From contig CAKSCN010000104.1 of the NCBI GenBank assembly GCA_934444485.1, positions 1 to 8,740 on the forward strand: DNA of 8,740 nt, read 5' to 3'. This document shows, in pieces, positions 1-7,280 of this stretch. The position numbers and the translations under genes were made by a program. The stretch is from an uncultured Eubacteriales bacterium. GTDB lineage: Bacteria; Bacillota; Clostridia; Oscillospirales; CAG-382. The first letter of the stretch is position 1. Each line of letters opens with the position of its first letter. The notes under the pieces were generated by a model. The model did no database searches. It saw only the letters and a list, made by a program, of their open reading frames with translations, and was not told the origin of the DNA.

Positions 1-1
1 T

Positions 2-2773
2 CCCAATACAGTCGGCAATCTTCAGCCTACAGGCACGGCATATAACGGTGTTCATGACGGCGTTGACATGACAATTTGCAGCGGCGAATACGGTCTCACG
101 TTCGGTACGGAGCTTGGCGCTCCCCGTGTCAACGGCGACATCAACTGGACGATAAACGGCGGCAGTATCGCAAAGGGTTCGTTCTATCTCGGCTCGTACA
201 GCAGTGAGCCTCAGAGTGCGACAAACGACGGTGCTATAAAAGGAGACATAAACCTCACGGTAAACGGCGGCACGATAAGTCAGCCAATTATCACGAACAG
301 TGCCTATGCTCCCATTGACGGCGACGTAAACGTTGTAATAAACGGCGGTTTGATTTCCGGCTCGATAAACCTCGGTGCAGAGAAATCCTCCTCTGTTACA
401 AAGACCTTCGGCGACACCGAATACACCTACAATCCCGGTATCGAGGGCAATGTTAACGTCGAAATCAACGGAGGAAATATCTCCGGCAGAATCAGCACCA
501 AGAACAGAATCGGCGGCGTAAAGGTTCTCGTTGCCAATAACGGCATTCACCCTCCCGTTTCCGAAAACACCTTCGACTGGTGCGTTTACAGTCAGCCGAA
601 CGGAACGGTAAAGGCGATAATCGGAGAGAACAAGGAGGTCAAGTTCTCTATCACTCCCAAGAGTGCGGCTCTCCCGATTATCATAGACGGTGAAGAAGTC
701 GAAAAGACCTCCGACGGTCTCTACACTCTCGCAAAGGGTGCGCACGCTGTAAGCTTTGACAAGAGTCAGGCACTCTCTGCGGCGTTCTACGTAACGCCTC
801 CCACGTACGGCATCAAGCCTATAACGGAGATCGTAAAACCCGGCGGTGCGAACAATTTCGGCGAGGTCGGCAACTGCACGGCAAGCGGCATTAAGTGGAC
901 ACCGTCCGACGCAACCTTTAAGTACGACACGGAGTACACCGCCGAAATCGTGCTTTCGTCCGAGTCCGAGGGACTTACCTTTACGGCAGAGAACATTGAG
1001 AGCAGCATAAACATCAACAGTAAAAACTCCGGCAACACCTACTCGAGATTTACCGCAGAGCTTAACGAGGATGCGGACAAGGTCACGGTGAAGATTTACT
1101 TCGACGCTATCCCCACTCCCACCCCCGAGAACACTAAGCAGACAATCTCCGGAAAGTTCACGACTCTCAGAAGCGGCACAAGCCTGCATGAAACGACAGT
1201 CACTCTCGAAAACGCTGACGGCGTTGTAAACACTCTCACCGCAACGGAAAGCGGCACATCGGGAAGCTACAAATTCGTAGAAGTACCGATAGGCACGTAC
1301 AAAATAACAATAAGCAAGTCGGGATACCTTGATCACGTGTACGATAACATTCACGTCACTCCCGGCAGAAACATTGAGCTTGACACAGGCAAACTCATTC
1401 CCGGCGACGTAAATGCAGACGGAAAGATCGACATTGCCGACATAGCGGCGTACATTGCGGTATTTGCAAAAAAGGCGGCGCAGGAAACAATAACTGCGGC
1501 AGACATATTTGAAGACGCCGTTCCCACGATAGAAGATGTTTCTCTCGTAAAAGCGGAACACGGCAAGTCAACCGCACTCAACTCGACTCTCGATGAAAAC
1601 TCGCGCACCATGGCGTTTGCCAACACCCGTTACAAGCTCGAGGTCGAGAAAAAACTCAATATCGGCTTTATAGGCGGCTCGATAACCGCAAACGGCGGAA
1701 ACAAGTTCTACGGCTACGACGAGCAGGTATACGACAAGATGTGCCGTGAATTCCCCGACGCCGAGATAAACTACGTTCAGGCAGGCATCGGAAACACCGG
1801 TTCAAACTTCGGTATATTCAGACTCGAGAGTCAGCTCATGAGAAAGACCTCAAATATGCCCGACCTTGTGTTCCTCGAATACGCCGTAAACGACTTTAAC
1901 ACCTTCGGCACGGCACACATTGAAATGCTCATGGAGAGCCTTATACTCAACGTTTACCGCATAAATCCGAATGCCGATATTGCGATAATCCTCACCGCCC
2001 TCAACGGCTACGACAACCCGAGAGCGGCACACATAAAGGTTGCGGAGCATTATGGCATACCGGTAATCGATGTCGGTCGTCCCTCGGGCAGACTCAACGC
2101 CGCTGTAGGCGACTGCAAGATAACAACGAACGACAACCTCCACCCCAACACCCCCGGATATGAGCTTTACTGCAAGATTATCACCGACCGTCTTCTCCCC
2201 TATCTCCACGGCGAGGAAGGATATGCGGAGAACTCCGAATTAAAGCTTGAAGCAAGAACTCTCCCCTCACGTCTTGCAGAAAACTGCATAACAAACCCGA
2301 AGTTCATCTCTCCGGCTGACAGCAGTGTTATAAAGACAGGCACGTGGGCAACGACCTCCGTATCCGAAACTAACACTCTCAGCGGCTGCTGTGTAGAGTC
2401 TGCGACAAAGGGCGACACAATGACCTTCACCTACAACGGCTCAAGCTTCGGCTTTATCTTCCGCAAGGGAACGAACATTGGCGTCATGGAGTATCAGATA
2501 GACGGCGGCGAATGGAAGCTCTTCAACGCAAACCACCATCAGCAGGGCTACACTCACTATCAGACCTACTACATTGAGGACAATCTCCCCACCGGCGAGC
2601 ATACCGTGACGGTACGTGTTCCCGGATACAAGTACAACGGTCAGTCCCACCCCATCGCCTCCGAGCTTACTGCGTCCGACACAGACATAAACGTCGGAAT
2701 TGCGGCTCTGCTCTACAATGCGGCGGACAGAGCGGCAAGGCAAAAACATAATGTAAATGTGCCTCCGGCGTGA
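2..2773 (+). CDS. Modular secreted SGNH/GDSL esterase with beta-helix repeats and dockerin-like module (5' partial)
   Basis: The frame is open from base 2, so the true start and any signal peptide lie upstream; 923 residues are visible (numbered from base 2). Residues about 19-182 contain repeated strands of the pattern G-D-[IV]-N-x-x-[IV]-N-G-G-x-I (clearest at 45, 81, 107 and 149), which suggests a right-handed beta-helix. A beta-sandwich-like region (about 275-369), a PTPTPEN linker (near 371) and a carboxypeptidase-regulatory/CNA-B-like fold (about 380-462) follow. A dockerin-like module (about 467-519) has one good calcium loop (D469, N471, D473, D477, D480); its second loop is degenerate. 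The SGNH hydrolase domain (about 550-735) has GGSIT with Ser560, a block II glycine in QAGIGNTGSN, AVND with Asn630, and DNLHP with Asp711 and His714. A beta-rich domain of about 140 residues ends the protein. No LPXTG or membrane anchor is seen at the C-terminus. The family deacetylates or de-esterifies polysaccharides or other substrates; the substrate here is unknown. Domains are assigned by eye. Confidence 0.85.
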   Translation, partial: PNTVGNLQPTGTAYNGVHDGVDMTICSGEYGLTFGTELGAPRVNGDINWTINGGSIAKGSFYLGSYSSEPQSATNDGAIKGDINLTVNGGTISQPIITNSAYAPIDGDVNVVINGGLISGSINLGAEKSSSVTKTFGDTEYTYNPGIEGNVNVEINGGNISGRISTKNRIGGVKVLVANNGIHPPVSENTFDWCVYSQPNGTVKAIIGENKEVKFSITPKSAALPIIIDGEEVEKTSDGLYTLAKGAHAVSFDKSQALSAAFYVTPPTYGIKPITEIVKPGGANNFGEVGNCTASGIKWTPSDATFKYDTEYTAEIVLSSESEGLTFTAENIESSININSKNSGNTYSRFTAELNEDADKVTVKIYFDAIPTPTPENTKQTISGKFTTLRSGTSLHETTVTLENADGVVNTLTATESGTSGSYKFVEVPIGTYKITISKSGYLDHVYDNIHVTPGRNIELDTGKLIPGDVNADGKIDIADIAAYIAVFAKKAAQETITAADIFEDAVPTIEDVSLVKAEHGKSTALNSTLDENSRTMAFANTRYKLEVEKKLNIGFIGGSITANGGNKFYGYDEQVYDKMCREFPDAEINYVQAGIGNTGSNFGIFRLESQLMRKTSNMPDLVFLEYAVNDFNTFGTAHIEMLMESLILNVYRINPNADIAIILTALNGYDNPRAAHIKVAEHYGIPVIDVGRPSGRLNAAVGDCKITTNDNLHPNTPGYELYCKIITDRLLPYLHGEEGYAENSELKLEARTLPSRLAENCITNPKFISPADSSVIKTGTWATTSVSETNTLSGCCVESATKGDTMTFTYNGSSFGFIFRKGTNIGVMEYQIDGGEWKLFNANHHQQGYTHYQTYYIEDNLPTGEHTVTVRVPGYKYNGQSHPIASELTASDTDINVGIAALLYNAADRAARQKHNVNVPPA

Positions 2774-2793
2774 AGAGCGTCGGAGGTTTTCTT
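2762..2793 (+). terminator. Rho-independent terminator of the esterase gene
   Basis: CCTCCG (2762-2767) pairs with CGGAGG (2781-2786), extendable by a G-U pair, and TTTTCTT follows. The 5' arm lies inside the last codons and the TGA stop (2771-2773) falls in the loop, so the terminator is embedded in the end of the gene. Confidence 0.75.
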
Positions 2794-2810
2794 ATTGCGC
2801 TACAGCATGG

Positions 2811-2840
2811 AAAAAGAGCCGAACCGTGAAGTCCGACTCT
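2811..2840 (-). terminator. Second minus-strand terminator hairpin (copy 1)
   Basis: On the minus strand AGAGTCGGA pairs with TTCGGCTCT (9 bp with two G-U pairs, 8-base loop). It is followed by TTTT beyond the stem, a shorter tail than the copy at 3024-3055. No recognised gene lies between the two copies, so it acts either as a back-up for asnS or as the end of an unrecognised short transcript. Confidence 0.6.
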
Positions 2841-2842
2841 GT
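2811..2842. repeat. 32-bp perfect direct repeat, copy 1
   Basis: This is identical over 32 bases to 3026-3057, starting at AAAAAGAGCCGAACC. The copies are 215 bp apart and the sequence diverges on both sides. Each copy contains a complete minus-strand terminator hairpin, so the duplicated unit is a terminator. Confidence 0.9.
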
Positions 2843-3025
2843 AGCTTCAAAATGATACCGACACAGGCGTGTTCTTACTTCCGACAAAGTACCGCTTCAA
2901 CAACGAAAGCATACAAACCGTCCCATTCGTAAGGCTTTTGAGGTGTATTGGTTATCAAGAGTAGGCACTTACTGCACCGAAATTAAATGTGCGAGTTTCG
3001 TTGGTTTTCCTTCGACACTGCACAA
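2843..3025. other. 183-base segment between duplicated terminators, no convincing gene
   Basis: The region between the two 32-bp repeats has no recognised gene. On the minus strand several short overlapping frames read like protein but lack a start codon with a ribosome site. The clearest is 2875-2982, 35 codons after a stop, containing RCSKC and later KPYEWDGLYAFVVEAVLCRK. Another reads from the repeat through GKPTKLAHLISVQ before a stop. This could be a degraded gene end or a dispersed intergenic repeat; the sequence alone does not decide. No promoter or RNA family was recognised. Confidence 0.4.
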
Positions 3026-3055
3026 AAAAAGAGCCGAACCGTGAAGTCCGACTCT
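3024..3055 (-). terminator. Rho-independent terminator of asnS
   Basis: On the minus strand the arms are 3047-3055 and 3030-3038 (9 bp with two G-U pairs, 8-base loop), followed by six further T. It lies 22 bases past the asnS stop codon, the usual place for the terminator of that transcript. Confidence 0.85.
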
Positions 3056-3057
3056 GT
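3026..3057. repeat. 32-bp perfect direct repeat, copy 2
   Basis: This is the second identical copy of the 32 bases at 2811-2842. It has a longer A run just outside the match (3024-3030, seven A), which makes it the stronger terminator of the pair on the minus strand. Confidence 0.9.
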
Positions 3058-3076
3058 CTCATTATTTAAACCTATA

Positions 3077-4471
3077 TCAATACTCTGCGTTTCCGACCGT
3101 TCTGGGGTACGGGATAACATCTCTGATGTTCGACACGCCCGTGATATACATTATGATTCGCTCGAAGCCGAGACCGTATCCGGCGTGCTTTGTACCGCCG
3201 TATTTGCGGAGATTTACGTACCACCAATAATCCTCTTCACGGAGTCCAAGCTCGTCCATACGTGCCTTGAGAACATCGAGACGCTCTTCTCTCTGGCTGC
3301 CTCCGATTATCTCTCCGACGCCGGGAACGAGAAGATCCATTGCAGCGACTGTCTTTCCGTCGTCATTCATACGCATATAGAAGGACTTAATTTCCTTCGG
3401 ATAATCGATGACGAATACCGGCTTCTTGAAAATATGCTCCGTAAGGTATCTTTCATGCTCAGTCTGGAGGTCACAGCCCCACGAAACGGGATACTGGAAC
3501 TTTTCACCCGACTTTTCGAGAAGCTCGACGGCTTCGGTGTACGTAACCTTTACGTAGTCGCTGTTTACGAGAGCGGTGAGTCTTTCGAGAAGAGTTGTAT
3601 CAACGAACTTGTTAAAGAACTCAATCTCCTGCGGACACTTCTCCATGACCTTTTTAACAATGTACTTTATCATATCCCACGCAAGCTGCATATTGTCGTT
3701 GAGGTCAGCGAAAGCGATTTCCGGCTCAATCATCCAAAATTCCGCTGCGTGTCTTGCGGTGTTGGAGTTTTCCGCACGGAAAGTAGGACCGAAGGTATAT
3801 ATGTTGCCGAACGCCATTGCAAAGGTTTCGCCCTCGAGCTGTCCGGAAACGGTGAGGTTGGAGGATTTGCCGAAGAAGTCCTTCGTATAGTCAACCTTTC
3901 CGTCCTCCGTCTTGGGAACATCGTTCATATCGAGTGTGGTCACTCTGAACATCTCGCCCGCACCCTCGCAGTCGGAACCTGTGATGAGGGGAGTGTGAAC
4001 GTAAACAAAGCCTCTTGAGTTGAAGAATTCATGTATTGCGAAAGCAACCTCGCTTCTGACTCTGAACACTGCCGAGAAAAGGTTGGTTCTCGGGCGGAGG
4101 TATGCTATCTCACGCAAAAATTCAAGGCTGTGCTTCTTCTTCTGGAGGGGGTAATCGGGAGTCGAGGTACCCTCAACCTCTACAGAAGCCGCTTTCAGCT
4201 CAAAGGGCTGTTTCATCTCGGGAGTGAGCGTTACGACGCCCGTAACAACAACCGCACTTCCGACGTTAAGCTTTGCTATTTCCTCGTAGTTTGCAAGGTT
4301 CTCTCTCTCAAAAACAACCTGAATACCCTTGAAAGAGCTTCCGTCGTTGAGATCGATAAAACCGAACGCCTTGCTGTCTCTTACGCTTCTTACCCAACCG
4401 CCAAGAGTGACGGTCTTGCCGCCGAAACTCTGCATATCGGCGTAAATCTGTCTGATTTCTGTTCTTTTCAT
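3077..4471 (-). CDS. asnS: Asparagine--tRNA ligase (asparaginyl-tRNA synthetase)
   Basis: This cytoplasmic class IIb aminoacyl-tRNA synthetase joins asparagine to tRNA-Asn using ATP. The 464 residues match the usual bacterial AsnS length of about 460-470. Residues about 18-105 form the OB-fold anticodon-binding domain, with GGWVRSVRDSK near its start. The catalytic domain follows: motif 1 around 150-162 (GFVYVHTPLITG), motif 2 with FRAE at 231-234, and motif 3 with GLGFER at 433-438. The ending SNIRDVIPYPRT is typical of AsnS rather than AspS, and there is no GAD insertion as in bacterial AspS. The ATG start has an AGGAAAGG ribosome site 6 bases upstream. It lies 74 bases downstream of livF on the same strand with no clear terminator between, so it may be partly co-transcribed. 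It is followed by a strong terminator. Confidence 0.97.
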   Translation of the reverse strand: MKRTEIRQIYADMQSFGGKTVTLGGWVRSVRDSKAFGFIDLNDGSSFKGIQVVFERENLANYEEIAKLNVGSAVVVTGVVTLTPEMKQPFELKAASVEVEGTSTPDYPLQKKKHSLEFLREIAYLRPRTNLFSAVFRVRSEVAFAIHEFFNSRGFVYVHTPLITGSDCEGAGEMFRVTTLDMNDVPKTEDGKVDYTKDFFGKSSNLTVSGQLEGETFAMAFGNIYTFGPTFRAENSNTARHAAEFWMIEPEIAFADLNDNMQLAWDMIKYIVKKVMEKCPQEIEFFNKFVDTTLLERLTALVNSDYVKVTYTEAVELLEKSGEKFQYPVSWGCDLQTEHERYLTEHIFKKPVFVIDYPKEIKSFYMRMNDDGKTVAAMDLLVPGVGEIIGGSQREERLDVLKARMDELGLREEDYWWYVNLRKYGGTKHAGYGLGFERIIMYITGVSNIRDVIPYPRTVGNAEY

Positions 4472-4512
4472 ACTGCACCTTTCCTTTCAGGAAGGCATTG
4501 CGCCGTCCGAAT

Positions 4513-4542
4513 ATTATCCGCTGCCGTATCGTTGACGGCGAA
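4513..4542 (-). promoter_or_regulatory. Possible weak promoter for asnS
   Basis: In the livF-asnS gap the minus strand has GATAAT (4518-4513, 5 of 6 to TATAAT), with TTCGCC 18 bases upstream (3 of 6 to TTGACA). The -10 ends 41 bases before the asnS ATG. The site overlaps a 7-bp inverted repeat, CGCCGTC at 4501-4507 with GACGGCG at 4534-4540, and an alternative hairpin at 4523-4539 (GCCGT/ACGGC). The -35 match is poor, so this is tentative. Confidence 0.25.
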
Positions 4543-4545
4543 AAA

Positions 4546-5253
4546 TTACTTCTTCTTTCCGAGGTACGCCTCCTTAACGGCTTCGTTTGCAAGAAGCTCC
4601 GCACCCGTTCCGCTCAAGGTTATGCGTCCCGTTTCGAGAACGTAAGCCGTGTTTGCTATCTGGAGCGCCATATTTGCGTTCTGCTCGATAAGGAGGATTG
4701 TCACACCCTGCTTGTTAATCTCACGTATAATATTGAAGATATCTCTGATTATAAGCGGTGCGAGACCGAGGGAAGGCTCATCCATCATAAGGAGCTTCGG
4801 CTTACTCATAAGCGCACGTGCGACCGCAAGCATCTGCTGTTCACCGCCGGAGAGAGTACCGGCAAGCTGCCAGTGACGCTCTTTGAGTCGGGGAAACAGG
4901 CTGTACACCCACTCGATATCCTCGCCGATGTGGCTGTCCTTTCTGAGGTATGCGCCGATCTTTATATTCTCGAGAACCGTGAGATCCGGGAACACACGGC
5001 GTCCTTCGGGAACAAGGGTAATGCCCGTTCCGATTATTGCGTCTGTCGGCAAGCCGATAAGGTTTACTCCGTCAAACTCAACAGTACCGCTGTCCGCTTT
5101 AACAAGACCGACGATCGAACGGAGCGTTGTGCTTTTGCCTGCGCCGTTTGCACCGATAAGTGTAACGATCTCCCCGTCCGGCACCGTAAGGCTCACATTG
5201 CGGAGTGCCTTGATGCCTCCGTAAGAAACGCTAAGGTTGTCAATTTTCAGCAT
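4546..5253 (-). CDS. livF: Branched-chain amino-acid-type ABC transporter ATP-binding protein LivF
   Basis: This is one of the two ATPases that power the Liv (HAAT family) importer from the cytoplasmic face. In the 235-residue product the Walker A is GANGAGKST (34-42). The segment at the Q-loop position reads VPEGRRVF (81-88), typical of LivF. The signature is LSGGEQ (134-139), the Walker B is LLMMDEP (154-160), and the switch-histidine position reads IEQN (189-192), the usual LivF variant without His. A GTG start 9 bases upstream would give 238 residues, but that GTG overlaps the GGAGG ribosome site (5262-5266). The ATG at 5253 sits 8 bases after that site and is preferred. The gene overlaps the end of livG by 14 bases, which implies translational coupling. 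Confidence 0.95.
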   Translation of the reverse strand: MLKIDNLSVSYGGIKALRNVSLTVPDGEIVTLIGANGAGKSTTLRSIVGLVKADSGTVEFDGVNLIGLPTDAIIGTGITLVPEGRRVFPDLTVLENIKIGAYLRKDSHIGEDIEWVYSLFPRLKERHWQLAGTLSGGEQQMLAVARALMSKPKLLMMDEPSLGLAPLIIRDIFNIIREINKQGVTILLIEQNANMALQIANTAYVLETGRITLSGTGAELLANEAVKEAYLGKKK

Positions 5254-6097
5254 CGTCGCCACCTCCGAGGTATGCTCTTATTACTTTCGGGTCTGCCTGT
5301 ATCTCGGACGGTGTGCCCTTGGCTATAAGCTTGCCGAAATCTATTACGTAGATTCTGTCGGATATATCCATGATGAGATCCATATGGTGCTCGATAACGA
5401 GTATCGTAAGGTCATGCTTGTCACGAAGCTCTCTTATGAACTGTGTAAGCTCAAGCGTCTCCTGGGGATTCATGCCGGCAGCCGGCTCGTCGAGAAGAAG
5501 AAGCTTCGGATTCGTCGCAAGCGCACGGGCTATCTCGAGACGTCTCTGCTGACCGTAAGGAAGGCTTGTTGCAAGCTCGTCTCTGAGGTGAGAAAGTCCC
5601 TGCATTTCGAGAAGCTCTTCGGTTTCCTTTCTCATGCGTGCCTCGTCCTTGCTGTTGAGCTTGAGAGTTGCGGAGAACATATTCGCATTCTGGTGAAGGT
5701 GCTTTGCGAGAAGCACGTTTTCAAACACGGTCATGCCCTTGAAAAGTCGGATATTCTGGAAGGTACGTGCTATACCGAGCTTCGTTATCTTATCGGGAGT
5801 CTTGACCATGGTATGCTTATACATACCGTTATTCTGCCCCGCATAGAGCTTTTTCATTTTGCCTTTGGGGAAATTTTCGAGTATTCTGTCTCCGCAGAAA
5901 TCAATAGCACCGTTTGTCGGCTCGTAAACGCCGGTTATCGCATTGAACGCCGTTGTTTTACCTGCGCCGTTCGGTCCGATGAGGGCGACTATCTCGCCTT
6001 CGTTTACATCGAGCGAAAGATTGTCAACCGCCACGACGCCGCCGAACTGCATCGTTATATTCTCGATGTGGAGAATGTTTTTCACTTCGTTTGCCAT
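5240..6097 (-). CDS. livG: Branched-chain amino-acid-type ABC transporter ATP-binding protein LivG
   Basis: This is the second cytoplasmic ATPase of the Liv importer, partnering LivF under the LivH-LivM pore. The 285 residues contain Walker A GPNGAGKTT (41-49), the Q-loop in RTFQNIRLF (Gln114), the LivG-type signature LPYGQQRR (179-186), Walker B LLLLDEP (199-205), and the switch His in VIEHHMD (His237). The C-terminus RAYLGGG is typical of LivG. It is about 30 residues longer than the E. coli protein as I recall it. Most of the excess is a Lys/Met/Tyr-rich insert at about 76-101, just before the Q-loop segment. The ATG shares one base with the livM stop (TGATG), and an AGGAGG lies 10 bases upstream. 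Confidence 0.96.
   Translation of the reverse strand: MANEVKNILHIENITMQFGGVVAVDNLSLDVNEGEIVALIGPNGAGKTTAFNAITGVYEPTNGAIDFCGDRILENFPKGKMKKLYAGQNNGMYKHTMVKTPDKITKLGIARTFQNIRLFKGMTVFENVLLAKHLHQNANMFSATLKLNSKDEARMRKETEELLEMQGLSHLRDELATSLPYGQQRRLEIARALATNPKLLLLDEPAAGMNPQETLELTQFIRELRDKHDLTILVIEHHMDLIMDISDRIYVIDFGKLIAKGTPSEIQADPKVIRAYLGGGDDAEN
5262..5266 (-). promoter_or_regulatory. livF ribosome-binding site that decides the start
   Basis: GGAGG on the minus strand is spaced 8 bases from ATG at 5253. A GTG at 5262 begins inside this same motif and cannot use it, so the shorter LivF is favoured. The site lies within the livG coding sequence. Confidence 0.75.
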
Positions 6098-7263
6098 CAG
6101 TGCTTCGCCTCCTGCTTCTTAGCCTTCTTTTTGAATACCTCACCGCGAACCAAACGGACGAAGAACTTGCCGATTCTCGTAACCGAAAACTCGTTTGTAC
6201 CCATGATGCCCTTTCTGAAGAAGAGTACGAACACCATGATTATTACCGAGAAGACAACCATTCTGAAGCCGCCTCTGAATATCTTCGGAGCTTCTATACC
6301 GAGGAATTTACCCATGTCGAGACCTCTGAGCCACCACTCGGAAGCAAAGATGTAGAGGAACGACGCTATGATGCTTCCGGAAACCGAACCGATACCGCCG
6401 ATAACGACGATAAGGAGAATTTCGTAGGTCATTGCGGACTTGAAGGGCGTTGCCTGAATGGTATTCTGGAACATCGCAAGAAGCGCACCGCCGATGCCGG
6501 CAAAGAACGAGCTTACGATAAACGCCATCATCTTATGCTTTGCAAGGTTGATACCCATTGCCTCCGCCGCTATTTCGTCGTCACGTATTGCCTGGAAGGC
6601 TCTGCCGTAAGTCGAATTTATGAGAAGCACAATGAGGAGTATGCAGACAGTCGCAACTGCGAGCGGAAAGAGCGCCGACGTAAACACCGGATACTGACGG
6701 AGTACGTTTGAACCGTTCGTTACGGGTCCGAGCTTATCCCACTGGAATATGGCACGGATAATCTCCGCAAATCCGAGGGTTGCAATTGCAAGGTAGTCGC
6801 TTTTGAGCTTGAGTACGGGAAGTCCGATAAGGAACGCAAATATCGCCGCAACGATACCCGCAAGGACAATGCCGATGAACATCGCAACGCCGTCGGCACC
6901 CTTTCCGGTAAGTCCGAAAACAGCGGCGAGGTTATCTATCCACGCTCTCGAAACGATACAGCCGTCCTTGATGTACATATACACGCTCTCACGGTACTGA
7001 TCGGGGATAGTGAGTACGCTGTAAGTATATGCGCCGAGGAGCATGAAGCCTGCCTGACCGAGGGAGAAAAGTCCGGTAAAGCCGTTCAAGAGGTTCATGG
7101 ACACCGCAACGAGCGCATATATCGCACCCTTTTTGATAACCGTGAAGAGCATCGGGTTTATTCCGGGAATCTTTTCAAGTATTCCGACGATTACGAAAAC
7201 CGCCGCAACAATAACTATATTCGCAATAAAGTCTATCTTTTTTTCTTTTGCCGTCAATCTCAT
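6097..7263 (-). CDS. livM: Branched-chain amino-acid-type ABC transporter permease LivM
   Basis: This is one of the two integral membrane subunits forming the pore of the Liv importer. The 388 residues contain many hydrophobic helices (for example about 15-29, 44-58, 127-149, 199-215 and 335-350). The family segment NGFTGLFSLGQAGFMLLGAY is at 60-79. The cytoplasmic coupling loop that contacts the ATPase is AFQAIRDDEIAAEAMGI (222-238). A polar stretch at about 86-125 between early helices is longer than in many short LivM proteins and is probably extracellular. The tail is rich in Lys (378-388). The ATG start has AGGAGG 8 bases upstream. It lies 17 bases after livH and overlaps livG by one base. 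Confidence 0.95.
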   Translation of the reverse strand: MRLTAKEKKIDFIANIVIVAAVFVIVGILEKIPGINPMLFTVIKKGAIYALVAVSMNLLNGFTGLFSLGQAGFMLLGAYTYSVLTIPDQYRESVYMYIKDGCIVSRAWIDNLAAVFGLTGKGADGVAMFIGIVLAGIVAAIFAFLIGLPVLKLKSDYLAIATLGFAEIIRAIFQWDKLGPVTNGSNVLRQYPVFTSALFPLAVATVCILLIVLLINSTYGRAFQAIRDDEIAAEAMGINLAKHKMMAFIVSSFFAGIGGALLAMFQNTIQATPFKSAMTYEILLIVVIGGIGSVSGSIIASFLYIFASEWWLRGLDMGKFLGIEAPKIFRGGFRMVVFSVIIMVFVLFFRKGIMGTNEFSVTRIGKFFVRLVRGEVFKKKAKKQEAKH

Positions 7264-7280
7264 GCTTTATTCCTCCTCTC

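Noticed and set aside
2987..4018. Plus-strand open frame of 343 codons antisense to asnS
   Set aside because: It runs through the asnS terminator and the repeat, has no recognisable domain, and is opposite an unmistakable AsnS.
4472..4545. T-box riboswitch upstream of asnS
   Set aside because: T-box leaders need about 200 bases with a specifier loop and a conserved T-box sequence; only 74 bases are available and no such motif is seen.
4498..5328. Plus-strand open frame of 276 codons antisense to livF
   Set aside because: It is a shadow of LivF and the livF-asnS gap, with no ribosome site or domain of its own.
5237..6355. Long plus-strand open frame of 372 codons antisense to livG and livM
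   Set aside because: The minus-strand frames encode complete LivG and LivM with all catalytic motifs. The plus frame shows no family signature and spans two real genes, so it is a by-product of codon bias.
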